Below are positions 9,061-20,094 of a stretch of DNA of 64,000 bases, in pieces. Within the stretch, counting starts at the first letter, position 1, and each line of letters starts with the position of its first letter. Made by a program: the position numbers and the translations under genes. Source of the stretch: Mermis nigrescens (lineage: Eukaryota > Nematoda > Enoplea > Mermithida > Mermithidae); the NCBI GenBank assembly GCA_036768485.1, contig JAVLUZ010000142.1, positions 4,792,049-4,856,048 of the forward strand, read 5' to 3'. The notes beneath the pieces were generated by a model that saw nothing but the letters and a program-made list of their open reading frames with translations, did not search any database and had not been told where the DNA came from.

Positions 9061-11090
9061 AAAAAAGAAGAGAAATTCATAAATGTATACAAAACATGTG
9101 TTTAGCCCTGTGCTTGAGTTTTATACTCTTATGTATTTACGTCAGATGCTTACGGGCAGTTTCGCAAGCACAACTGAGTTGAGCGTTAATACTAATGAGA
9201 CTGAAGAACCATAGACGCATAAGATGGCCTGGCTGCACTGTAAAAAATAATCTGTTGTATCTAAGCGAACAATTAGCGTGTAACAGGCTGCCACTAAAAG
9301 TTAGTATTATGATGGTACGAAAATTTCGCTTTGATCTAATATGAAAATTAATTTCACACGACACTAAAATTTAGTTTTGATCCAACATGAAAATTTTTGT
9401 GCTGTCAGTCGCTTCTAGAATACTTACATGAAAATTTTTCCATTGTGCGCTAAAAATAGGTTTGATCGATACACATGCACATACGAGTATAATGAAGGCG
9501 AGATACATTTATTGATTTCAAAAAGACAATGATACGCGTAAAATGTTGCAAACATAATAGGACGCAGACAGCAACGCTTACTAAAGAAGAAAGGTAAGCG
9601 AATAAAAACGAGTTACAAAACAACTGACTGGTAAGAAAAAGTTTTTAACAATAGGCACAACGAAATTTGTATGTATATAAGCTATTAAGAGCACAGGTAC
9701 GGATTTAGAGGGGCATAGGGACCCCCTTTTAACAAAAAATAGTTGGGCTCAATAGAGAGACATGTGTTTTTTTGATGATTTTAGCAATTTTTTTTATCAC
9801 AATATTTCAAATTTCGGCTCTTCGCACCAGGTAGTACTCATAAACGACATTTACTGACTTTTTGACTATAGAGTTCATTTTTTTACGTTAGAAGAGTCGT
9901 TTATTTACAGAACAATGACTTTTTTACTTATTTTAATGATCTCTCGAGCATTTTTTTGGTGCTTTACGCTGATTTCAAAATTAGCAATGCGCATTTTTTG
10001 TAAAAAATTTGGAAAATTTCTCACTTTTTCGAACTGATCACAAAGATTCAGTATATCAAAAGATGGCGAAAAATTGATACTATAAGCGAAATGGACGGAT
10101 TTTTCGAACAATTTTGGACACTATTTGGAAAACTTGGGATTCCGCCACCCCCTCATCAGAAAATGCAGGATCGGTCACTGTTAAAGCACATAAAATAATG
10201 CAGAACGACAATATTGCGTTGTCAAAAATTGTCACTGCTTTTTCAGCAAATCTTTAAGTCTGCAATGCACACAACACAAGTCCTTCTCAAATAAAGGAAA
10301 CCAAATTCCTTAATTTGTCCTGCCCGCGTTTAAAAAAGGACAAGAATTAGAAACATAAAAAGAGATCGCGAATACGTCATCTTCCTACATTAAATTCACT
10401 AAGCAAAACGACTAAATGACACAAGCGTCAAACATGCACTTAGGCGCAAGCAAAATAAATAGGCGTGGGATCTGGGGTTTTACACCCCGTGTAGATTAAT
10501 GTAGAGCTCAGTAACATTTTTCGCGATTTCACTCAACCAGACCCCAGAATTTCTTGCAACTCATGAACGGTAAGAGGGCATTACCCCCAGAATTTAATTT
10601 TTTCGCAATTTTTGATGCTAGGACAGTGCTCAATGAGAAACATTTAGAAATTTTGTTTATCCGCCATACCACCATGTTTAAGACCTTTTTTAAAAAGACC
10701 TTTGAAAAATCTTGCGCCCCTTCCTGAATTTTAGTGCTGCTCACCTATGGTATGTACTAGCCGCTGATATTTAGCGGATATAAGATTTTCTGCATCATTT
10801 TTGAAGACAAACGAAGTGAAAATCGCAAAATTGTTCCTAGCACCGGATCAAAAATTTTGCGTACTATTTATTCAAAAAAAGCAAAAAAATGGGTATAAAT
10901 GATTGAAAAACTCAAAATATCTAGCCCAATTGATCAATTTCCACATTTTTCAGCGTTAAAAGCAATACAAAGCAGTCAGAACGACGCAAACATGCTAAAA
11001 AATGCGGTAAACCAAAAAACATTTTATGCAGGCTATTTTGATCATCTTCATTATTTGACTACAGAAAGAGCGTGAACAATAATTTTACTA

Positions 11091-11126
11091 ATCTGGATTC
11101 CGGGGTTTAAACCCCGGAATCCAGAT
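11091..11126. repeat. Perfect 36-bp palindrome
   Basis: ATCTGGATTCCGGGGTTT is followed immediately by its exact reverse complement, with no loop. One mismatched pair further out, the arms continue with TTTTACT/AGTAAAA (11,083-11,134). It is not part of any other element recognised here. Confidence 0.85.
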
Positions 11127-11353
11127 CAGTAAAACCAAAAATTCAGGGTTGGCCCAATCGAGAGATCAAGCAGAGAGCTTTCTTGGGCTACTGGTAGACG
11201 TTGAAACTCATAGCATACGAACTACAATAGTATATAGTCTCCGAATGATTTCAATCGCTTTTTCAAAAAAAGTTGATTTTTGTACCTTTCTGGCCCTGAT
11301 TTTGTTCTATTTTAGTCGGAAAATTATGTCCTTCTAAAGATCCATAAAGCTCC

Positions 11354-11501
11354 TATAGTCTGTTTCATTTAGCTTTGAGACGTGTCGTATGGAGACGTAT
11401 GCCGCCGCATTACTGCATCAACATTTTAAACCACTTTTTGTAGCCTGATTCTCGCGAAAAATTTTAAAAGAAAACCGCAAAGTTAAATGAAACAGACTAT
11501 A
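11354..11501. mobile_element. Small MITE with TATAGTCTGTTTCA ends
   Basis: The left end TATAGTCTGTTTCATTTA is mirrored by TAAATGAAACAGACTATA at the right end, giving 148 bp without an ORF. The terminal TA may be the target duplication. Relatives lie at 28,582, 40,486 and 53,415. Confidence 0.75.
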
Positions 11502-12248
11502 AGTGCAAGTGCGACATCATGCACGCTTATAATTCTGTGCGCCGAATGATTCACAGCTGAATTTTGTCGATTCCGGTCAGATAATCAGATGGAATTCTGA
11601 CACAGCAGCTTTTAGTGCACTGTGAAGTTCCATACGTAAGCTCGGTTAGTAATGTCGATCGCCTTCAACAAATTAATCGATGAAGCTTCTGACTCGATCC
11701 CTACCGCGAGAATTTCTCTCGCACGGTCAGTCATTTATCCTTAGTTAATGCAATAAATAAATCGTAGTGCTGTCTGGCCCTGTTATGAGCAGAATTATAT
11801 TCAAGACGCCGTTCACATCATACATGCACATAGGGGGTGAGGGGATATTATATTACCCATTAGGGTCAGCCGAACAAGTACTGTCCGGCGATTTTGAGCA
11901 TTTTTGAGGTCAAAAGCAGCAAAAACGTTAAAATTTTTCCGGCGCTTCGCGCCAGAATAGTACTTTTAAGTACTACTTACTCAAAAAGCGCCCTAAATTG
12001 ATAAATTTGTGCATTTTTAATGCTAAAAGTGATATAATGCTGTCAAAATGGATTGAAAATGCTTTTAAAATGCGATATTATCACGGAAAAACGTTTTCTA
12101 GGCTGTTTTGACCATTTTGATCGTTAAAGCATCGAAAAAAATCGTGAACGTTAAATTTACTGTTTTGGATTCTTGAGAATTCACCCTCCCCCCTGCCGAC
12201 CCTGACCTTGTGCACCTATGCTTTAAATTCCCTTTTACGTGTCTTATC

Positions 12249-12482
12249 CATATGTAGGCGGCACCAAAGCTCTGGGGGTGCAAGATTTTTCAAAGGTCAA
12301 AAAATGGCCTTAAAAATGGTGGTATGACGAAAAAACACCATTTTTCAATGTTTCTCATCGAGCACTGTCCATTGGCATCAAAAAATTGCGAAAACAAGAA
12401 CAAAAAAATTTCAAAAATTGAATTCTGGGGGTATTTTGGTTTCTGTGGGTGCATCCCCCCAAACCCCCAACGCCCAGGTATG
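12249..12482 (+). mobile_element. hAT-like MITE, family 1
   Basis: About 234 bp with ends related to CATACGTGGGC / GCCCAGGTGTG, flanked by the perfect 8-bp duplication GTCTTATC (12,241-12,248 and 12,483-12,490). The interior includes a CATCGAGCACTGTCC block shared with the other copies. No ORF is credible. Confidence 0.8.
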
Positions 12483-12529
12483 GTCTTATCTGTCTGTTAA
12501 TCGTCTGAATAATGTGCTTGCACTAACCA

Positions 12530-13060
12530 GACATGCACGTGGGAGACGGAGGGTCCAGCCTACATGTGGGCGTGGGGGTGTTGGGGTATACACCCCCAGA
12601 AGGCCGAATACCTCCCTCCGTGAATTCAATTTTTGAAAAAAAAACATGTTCGCGATTCTTTTTATGCCAATGGATAGCGCTTGATGAGGAAAGTTGAAAA
12701 ATGGCATTTTTCGCCATACCACTATTTTTTAACTTTAAAAAATTTGCACTCCCCCGCCAGAATTTTGGTTTTGCCGAATTGTGGTCCAGGCCCCTAGAAT
12801 GGAAAAATGGGAATTTGTCTGGGGAAATAAAGCAAGGGAACTCAATTTTTGATCCCCGATTTCAATTTTTGAGCCCTTGCCAGACCGGTCTAACTCATGT
12901 GATATGCATCTATGTATGGTCCAGATGCCCATGCCCACGTATGGTTTAGACGCCCAGAAGAAAAACGGAAAATTTTCTGGGGAAGTTCAGGCAAAATGAT
13001 AACCAAAAATTGATTGAAATGAAGATTTTTTTCTGTAGAAATGCTCTAAAATGATCAGGA
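12530..13060. other. Rearranged MITE fragments
   Basis: A minus-oriented family 1 derivative at about 12,540-12,765 adjoins a family 2 fragment (about 12,770-13,060, with GGGGAAATAAAGC and similar). ORFs here on both strands are shadows of the repeat. Confidence 0.5.
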
Positions 13061-13483
13061 ACTATGGATTAGCATATTTTCCCCTTTTTACTCGTAGTAT
13101 TATACCACTTTTAAGGTCGTTTAGGTTCAAACGGCTCTCTACCTGTCCTCCATTCTGACCATGCTGGCAATTATATATGGTTGTATGCTCCCAAAAAAAT
13201 GTAAAATAGCTGAAAAGCCACAAACACCTGCAACATTCTCTATTTTCTAATGTGTAAATTAAGGAGACCACAGAGACACTGATTCCTAAAGTTAAATCCT
13301 GTTTACACAGATTTTCTTAGTCCAATAACCACAATTTTTTATCTCTCCGTACTTATGGTATTTGTTCTGCATTATCTCATATTGTTTTGCATGATGGATA
13401 CATTTTGAACTTGCTTATTATGATTTCTTCGTACGCAGGTAGGTATTATATTTACACCTTTTCTACAATAACTAATTTGTACC

Positions 13484-13666
13484 CAGTGGCGGATCCAGGA
13501 TTTTCCTAAGGGGGCGGATACCCGAGGGGGAGGGTGGAACCCTGACTTGGGCAGAAAAGTTAGCCGTTTTAACCCAAAAATCGCTCAAAAATCCATAATT
13601 TCGCGTACTATTTTGGGCCAATGGGGGCGGCCGCCCCCCCCCGCTCCCCATAAATCCCCCCCCCTA
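13484..13666. mobile_element. Short hAT MITE with perfect 8-bp TSD
   Basis: It starts CAGTGGCGGATCCAGG, a widespread hAT-type terminus, and ends in a C-rich right terminus. It is flanked on both sides by TTTGTACC (13,476-13,483 and 13,667-13,674). A related copy is at 48,506. Confidence 0.85.
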
Positions 13667-14173
13667 TTTGTACCTACCTCATTTTGACCCCGAAATCAGT
13701 CATTTATCCTTTTCAGTTAGGGAAGGATCTTATATTCCTTAACCCATTCCTTCCCGATTTAAAATCCAGTAGTTTGGCGACTACGAGACGAGACTATTTG
13801 CATTTCGAGGACCATAACTGATAATGTTAGAAATCTTTCTTTACAAGTTTATTTTTATGCAAAAGAGAAGAATTCGAGTGAAATTGAATCTTAGAATTTC
13901 CACGATACTACGCTTAAGCATTGTGTCATGAGGTCCATGGAGCCTTCCGCGGAGACCGCATAGAATTTTCTTAGAAGTGTCGTCCAAAATAAAATGGCGG
14001 GCATAATTAATTTTTTAGCAATACAAAAAGTGCATCGGACATACTGTAGATGACTACATTTTGACCAATTTTTAGCTTTTAATATCTATTATTCGTCCTT
14101 GTATAGATAGAATGTCATTGATTTTGTTGTTCTGGAAGATCCACGGTACTACATAATTCATTAAAGTCATACC

Positions 14174-14525
14174 ATGTGCTACTATGGCACCTCTGTTTTA
14201 GCATTATTTTTCTGCTGCCTCGACTTGATATTTGGTTTGCCGAAAAATATCGCTCAGTCTAATTCGAAGGACGCCAACGATAATGAAGTTGACGTTATTG
14301 AGTCTGATAATATGTCAGGAAAAGGACTTAATCCGGAGTTCGTGGATAGAATGAACGCAACGGAAAGGAGAATATTCCTTCAGGAGTCTTACACCAAGTC
14401 ACTTGACAAACAACCAACAGCTCCGACTTTGGGCAAACAACAAGCCTTTGGACAAGCGCTACATGTTTATCACGATAACAATACAGCTGCCCAAGAGCGC
14501 AAAGCTCATGATAAACGAATTAAAG
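14174..14525 (+). CDS. Exon 1: signal peptide and ectodomain
   Basis: Starts at ATG 14174 (ACCATG). The donor is AAAG|GTCAGT, with the last exon base at 14525 (phase 1). Reading through the donor gives only seven more codons before TAA, which makes splicing the better model. It encodes 117 complete residues. Confidence 0.75.
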
Positions 14526-17500
14526 GTCAGTTCGACTGTTTATGCAAATAAAAGTTTTTTACACTTGTTGTTCGTGAGTGTTTTGCTATACGGCTAGGTC
14601 TTAGATTTAGATTCCTAGAGAAAAGTAAACATCTTTCACCAGTATCACTAATTAATATATTGACGAATTGTGCTAGCGTGACATACCTAGTCATCAAAAC
14701 TCCGGCACTCTGTGCAGAATTGTGAAAAAAGTTGTACGTACCTTTTGAGAAATTTTTAGAAAATTTTGAATTTTTCTCTATCAAAAATATTCTGTCATCA
14801 AAATTAGCAAGCAACGTTAGTTGGCGTAAATGGATTTCTGATACGATTTTTGATAGTTTTGTGAAAAGTTGTAGTACCGATCGACTCGTCCCCTCGTCAG
14901 GAAATCATGGATTTGCCATTGACAACACCGACATATCATAACACATGGGCGTCGGTCTGGCTGGACCCCTCCCTCCTGAAAATCTGGCGGACCCCCGAAT
15001 AAAAATTTTGGTTGTATTTTTGGCGAATTTTCCCCGCCGAATCTTCCAGATCCTATGCGTATCATTAGGAGGCCTCAATGTAATGTACCATCTTGGTCAC
15101 TTCAGCGGTCATACCGATATTTGATTCATTTTTTATCCATTTTGATCTCAAAACATGAAAACGAATGTTAAAATTTTTCATAGATTTCGGTTTCAGTTAT
15201 ATTTTTATAGGTTACACTAACGCTTTATTGACAGTAGCAGCGGTCACAATTTCGCTACTTTCGATTTGTTCCATTTTCACTTGCGTCTTCCTGTGGTTCG
15301 AAGATGATGTCCTGACAAGAAGCGGTCATGAACAACGTAAGATTATCATAAAATTAAAAAACACTTTTTGGAAAGCAAAAATGAAGTGAAAATTTCACGT
15401 GAAATGACACTCTTAGATAAACTAAATACTTAAAAGATGGCAGCACTTTTAGGCGAGAAAAGTCACTTGACCTCATCGGAACAATTTTAGGGCCTAGAGA
15501 GTCTTGATCACACATTGGCTTGGGGGTCTGGACCATAAAAGGGCGGCACCAAAGTTCTGGGGGTACAAAATTTTTTCAAAGGTCAAAAAATGCCCTAAAA
15601 ATGGTTCGTTTCTCATCGAACGCTATCCATTGACATTAAAAAATTGCGAAAAAGAAAGAGAAAAAATTTCAAAAATTGAATTCCGGGGGGATATTTTGGT
15701 TTCTGGGGGTGCATACCCCTAAATCTCTCCCTCCACGCCTGGATGTCCGGACCATAGGTGCACAGCATGGCCAATCTGGGGGAAGCGGTCAGCCGGTCTG
15801 AGTGGGTCAAGAATTGAGCTTTTTTGGGCCAAAATGAGCTCAAAAACTGACATAAGCGCTAAAATAGTGTTAAAACTACGTTATTACACAGTTTCTGATC
15901 AATTTAAGGCACTTTGGGAAAATTTTCATTCTTCATCTATTTTGGCCTTCATTTAGCCTCATTTTCCCCAAAAAATTACCCATTTCTCCATTCTGGGAGA
16001 GTCAGAATCCCCAAACCTCCCCCCATGTGCATGCTTGGTGTGGACCTCCCCGAGAATCTGAAAGACCCCTCCAAATCGGTAGATCCCCATAAATAAATTT
16101 TGATGCTATTTTTAGCGATTTGCCCCATGGATCCCCCAGAATTTGATTGCTGCCCATGTATGATCTTGAGGCCCGCCTCTTTAAACACTTGCTGGACCGA
16201 AAACGACCTAATTTAATTTAATTTAATTTAATCAGCAATTTATCAGAAATACGTAAGAGGTTTACGTAAAAGGTCAATTAAATATTTCGATGAGTCACAT
16301 TTTTGATATAAAAACTTCGCATCTTGAAGGCCTTAGCCCTTGTGCCTAGTTTTTAAATTTCTCCATGTTTTCGAAGTAGACATAACCAAACCAGACAGGC
16401 ACATGGGGTTTGGGGTCTAGACCTCCCAGAATGAAAAAATGGAAAATTTTCTAGTGAAAATGAGGCTAAATGAAGAATGAAAAAGGGATGAAAATAGAAA
16501 ATTTTCTTTGAAAGTGCTTGAAATTGACCAGAAACTGGAATAACGAGTTTTGACGCTATTCTAGCAGTTATACTAGTTTGAGGTCATTTTGGCCCAAAAT
16601 CCAAAATTCTTGACCTCCCCAGATTAGCTTACCTGCCCCCCAGATCGGCTAATGCCGTGCTCTGAAGATCATAAGGTTTTGCAGGTAAACGTGCGCTTAA
16701 CTTGCGAGAGCAAATAGTATTTCAAAGCCAAGGTAGCCTAAGCGTTAAATCCGAAACTTCACAAACTATTCAGCAGGCAGAAGCGACTGAAGAAGTGATA
16801 CTTGAGGAAATCTTATTAGATGAAGAGTAAGTGTTTATGAAATTAAAATGCATAATGATAGAGGTTATCAGTATACGTGGTTTTTGGTCGAGATTATGGA
16901 AGAGTTTTTGGTCCCCAGAATGGCTGCTGACCTGACCTTCCACAAAATACTTCCCCACTTCCCAGAATTCTCAATTTTTTATAGAATTGTATAAAATGTA
17001 CTGTAAAGGGTTTTAGCCACACCTGGGCGTGGGAGGTTTGGGGGGTATGCATCCCCCCAGAAACCAAAATACCCCCCCCAGAAATCAAAATACCCCCCAG
17101 AATTCAATTTTTGAAAAATTTTTTTGTTTTTTCGCAATTTTTTGATGCCAATGCATAGTGCTTGATGAGAAACGTCGAAAAATGGTGTTTTTATTGCCCT
17201 ACCACCATTTTTAAGGCCATTTTTGACTTTCAAAACATCTTGCACCCCCCAGAATTTTTTGCTGCCCACGCATGGTTCTAGCGATCTCTTGGCTCGAAAG
17301 TATCAAATTTTCGTTCGATTGTATCCTGTTTATAATCAAATTTTGTAGAAACTTTTCCTAACTTTTCTAGTGTTCTTATATTCTAGACAGAACGAAATGA
17401 GCAAAGTCAGAAACACTTTAAAATAGTACAAAATTGAAAAAAAACAATATTACGAGAGCGTTGTTAAATCTTACAATTTACTGAATTTAAAGAAATCCGT

Positions 17501-18422
17501 TTAGTTCCATAAAGGACAACTAAGTAATGTACGTTTTTCCAAGTGAGTGCTCATTTATTCATTTATTTTTTCTTTGGTGATGCATGCTGCCAATATGCTT
17601 TAATACAACATAAGCATACATGACCCTGGGGGATTCACCCCTCCCCAGGAAAATTTTCAACCCCCATTTCCCCGCTGGAATTATTTCACCCCCCCTTCAG
17701 AAGTTTTTGAAATTTTCCTGAAAATTCGTAGGATAAGTGCTTTTTACGCATTTTAGCTATCTATTTGCTCAAAAGTGTCAAACTTTCGGCGCTCGCTCCA
17801 TATACGCATGTTTTAACCTATATGTTGTTCGATTTGTTTGACTTTTTTATTTTTTTTTAATTTTTCAAGTTTTTATGCTCTAGAAGGATAGAACATCGTC
17901 AGAAACGCAAAAAAATATGTTTGTACGCGTATCCACCATTTTTGGGCCCGAAAAGGGCATTTTAGAATTTCATCCCTCCCCAGAGTTCCCATGCTGTGCA
18001 TGTCTAAATGTAAGTCACTTTAATTTTTTTCAGTTTTCACTTTTTTTCAAAACACTTTAAAACTTCAGAAACTTTAAACTTTAATTCAGTGTTTTATATT
18101 TTTTAGCGCCTAAAGTCGAAGTAAAAATCACAAAATTGTGCATGTACCTATTTTCCTTGTTGTGCATTCTATATTTTTCTTGAAGTAGATTCGTTGCTAG
18201 GAAAAATGAAAATAAATCAAATAAAAGTAAATAATAAAAATAATGAATCAAAAATAAAAAATGAAAATACCTAATTTTTATAGATGTTTGTCAATATACT
18301 TGGTATGCACTCAAATGCGATTTACTTATAGATCTTCGCCTGAATCGTCTCTAGCCGAACAAGTCCTAACTTTAAGCCAGTCAAACGAATCTTCTGATTT
18401 GCCTAAAAACTCCGAATCCTGA
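14174..18422 (+). CDS. Four-exon gene for a 236-residue type I membrane protein of unknown family
   Basis: Coding exons are 14174-14525, 15211-15336, 16685-16826 and 18332-18422. Together they give 711 bases, an intact frame and a TGA stop. All three introns are GT-AG and the split codons match (G|GT, C|GT, GA|A). The protein has an N-terminal signal peptide (hydrophobic residues about 7-21), a hydrophilic lumenal or extracellular part to about residue 120 with an N-glycosylation site (NAT), and one transmembrane helix (about 122-147, LLTVAAVTISLLSICSIF). An ~89-residue cytoplasmic tail is rich in Glu, Ser and Gln. No known domain was recognised. The introns (685, 1348 and 1505 bases) hold MITEs. 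A single-exon reading would miss the helix and tail. No poly(A) signal is obvious just after the stop. Confidence 0.75.
15211..15336 (+). CDS. Exon 2: transmembrane helix
   Basis: The acceptor is TTTTTATAG at 15210 and the donor CAAC|GTAAGA after 15336. The nearby TTTCAG at 15,196 would lead to an immediate stop, so the later acceptor is preferred. It encodes the single membrane span followed by the charged FEDDVLTRSG. Confidence 0.72.
15534..15744 (+). mobile_element. hAT-like MITE, family 1 (in intron 2)
   Basis: A shortened copy (the CACCATTTT block is missing) with near-duplicated flanks GTCTGGAC and GTCCGGAC (7 of 8). It lies in intron 2 of the membrane-protein gene. Confidence 0.7.
15752..16045 (-). 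mobile_element. MITE family 2 copy (in intron 2)
   Basis: Runs from GCACAGCATGGCC to ATGTGCATGC. It shares long stretches with 16,388-16,670 in opposite orientation (AAAATTTTC, CTCATTTTCCCC, GATCAATTT). The two copies form an inverted pair inside one intron. Confidence 0.6.
16208..16236. repeat. (AATTT)n microsatellite
   Basis: About five tandem AATTT units within intron 2. Confidence 0.8.
16388..16670 (+). mobile_element. MITE family 2 copy (in intron 2)
   Basis: Begins ACCAGACAGGCACATGGGG and ends near CAGATCGGCTAATGCCGTGC. It ends about 15 bases before exon 3, so it contributes the intron's 3' portion. Other copies are at 15,752, 51,228, 51,525, 53,815 and 61,985. Confidence 0.6.
16685..16826 (+). 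CDS. Exon 3: cytoplasmic tail, acidic
   Basis: The acceptor is GGTTTTGCAG at 16684 and the strong donor AAGA|GTAAGT after 16826. The incoming phase 1 and outgoing phase 2 both fit the neighbouring exons. It encodes a Gln- and Glu-rich segment with TEEVILEEILLDE. Without splicing, a TAA follows within the donor (GAG TAA). Confidence 0.72.
17018..17274 (-). mobile_element. hAT-like MITE, family 1 (in intron 3)
   Basis: Ends CACACCTGGGCGTGGG and GCCCACGCATG. The flanks GTTTTAGC and GTTCTAGC agree at 7 of 8 positions. Confidence 0.8.
17283..18331. other. Rest of intron 3, AT-rich
   Basis: Nothing beyond poly-A/T stretches and a C-rich decayed repeat (about 17,630-17,700 and 17,945-18,000) is recognised. 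Confidence 0.5.
18332..18422 (+). CDS. Exon 4: Ser-rich C-terminus and stop
   Basis: The acceptor is TTACTTATAG at 18331. The first base completes a Glu codon from exon 3. It encodes 29 residues rich in Ser, Glu and Leu, ending at TGA 18420-18422. Confidence 0.68.
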
Positions 18423-18802
18423 GAACTATTGAAGCGACTACATTTAACTGATTATTTTGCACAATACTATGGCGTACTTTTGATTTTATTTGCTAGTGGT
18501 TCACGTTACAGTGACACGGTGCTTTTGAAGATAATGGTTCGGAAGATACATACATATAAGTACATGCAATGCTTTATTTTACATTTATGGGTAGGTGGGT
18601 ACCTACGTAGGGGTACCTACTACATCAAATGACAGTTTACTTATGTATCCTGCCTTACCTAGCCCCCAAATCTTTGAAACGGGCTCAATCAAATATATGT
18701 TAGGAAAAATTCAAAAATTTGATTTAAAAAACGAATTGGTGATTTGACGAACATTCGTGACTCAAAAAGCACGCCACATACTTACATGCCTACCAATTAC
18801 TT
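18423..18802. other. Intergenic, no feature seen
   Basis: AT-rich sequence after the TGA of the membrane-protein gene. It presumably includes that gene's 3' UTR, but no AATAAA is close by. Confidence 0.4.
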
Positions 18803-20002
18803 ATCATAGGTAGCGCGTTAGCGCGTACCTATAATATACTTGGCCATCCTTTTTTCTTATATGTTTTTCACAGCGAGTGCGAAATTTGTTCCCCCCTCAC
18901 AGCTATAACGGCACACATCTGGGAGGTGCGGTTTTTTTAATCGATGAATAATTAAAAAATTCGATGCCCGCCTTTCTTCTTTTCTTCTGTTTACACTCAA
19001 TACCGACTTAGCAATGAGTGAGTAAAGTGTAAACCGAAAAATCAAATAATTTGCGGAGGGCCAATTTTTTCTTAAATGTTGCCCCCGACCTGTAGATTAC
19101 GCATCTGACCTTAAAATTTCTTTACACTGAATGGTTGTTGCATAAAAATGTAAAATATACGGGTTTTTTACTCTTTGCTTGTTTTCAGCTTATCTAACTC
19201 AATTTTGGTTTTTGTGCAGTCCAATCGGTTTTATAATGTAGAGGGTCACAAAATCTCGAATAGCAATTTTTTTCCTCTTTTAACCCAATATTGTGTAAAG
19301 TAGACGGTTTTTTACTGTTTTATGTGCGGAAGCATATCTAACTCATTTTTACATTCTATGCAGTCTGATTGGTTTCAAAAGGTAGACAGTTATAAAATCT
19401 AAGGAAGTGTTTTTAATTCCTTTTCGAAAAAGTAATATTTTCAAATTTAGAGGCGGTTTATTGTAACGAAAAATTAGAGATGAACAATTGTGAATTGTAA
19501 AGAGTCTGGGACAAAAAAATGTTTTTTTCATGCCATATTCTCCACTTAGTAGGCAGAACGTGGTAATTATCTTTAAAATGTGCCTCGTCCTAAGCGCTAC
19601 ACGGCAAAATTTATTTTGTTTCTTTACAATCAATATTGCGTTATTAGTGCAGGTGTAAACTTTACACTGAAAAAATTTTTCCGTCCAGAGCATCGTGGAT
19701 GATGATTTTTTTAAATGTTCTCCGTAAGGTCAGAATAACGAATCTGACCTTTAAACTTCTCTACAGCCAGTGTTTGTTGAGATATGAAGAGGTGAACTTT
19801 GAATTTTACCTACATCTATTTTCTAATGCCGATAGATAACTTCGTATTGCATATTGTTTGATCAGATTTTTCTTATTTCAGAGGTTTTTGACTCGTTTTT
19901 AATAAATAATTATTTTTATTATCATAAATGCACTATTCTTAAACTTTAGTAGAATGATGAATATTTTTCAATTATCAACTAAGTATTAAAATCCGCCGAT
20001 AT

Positions 20003-20094
20003 GTCGAGTTGGCGCAGTGGCTTACGCATCCGTTCTCGCATGCAGATTCAGAAAAAGACTAATGGGTTCGAATCTTCTGAGTGCTGACTTTTTT
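20003..20094 (+). pseudogene. tRNA-like Pol III unit (decayed tRNA or SINE head)
   Basis: A perfect A box (TGGCGCAGTGG, 20,010-20,020) and a B box (GGTTCGAATC, 20,065-20,074) lie 45 bases apart, with a T6 terminator at 20,089-20,094. The length fits a class II tRNA. The acceptor stem pairs at only about 4 of 7 positions and the T stem is weak, so it is not a functional tRNA. It sits in the left arm of foldback copy A. Confidence 0.6.

Larger units (their letters stand above)
9061..12240. other. AT-rich intergenic DNA with decayed repeats
   Basis: No gene is supported. Contents are a short degenerate repeat near 9,290-9,470 (units ending in GAAAATTTTT), a decayed minus-strand copy of the 240-bp MITE family at about 10,490-10,750, a perfect 36-bp palindrome at 11,091 and a small MITE at 11,354 (both listed). 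At 11,940 there is GGCGCTTCGCGCC, a motif seen again inside the hAT-like element at 57 kb. Confidence 0.5.
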
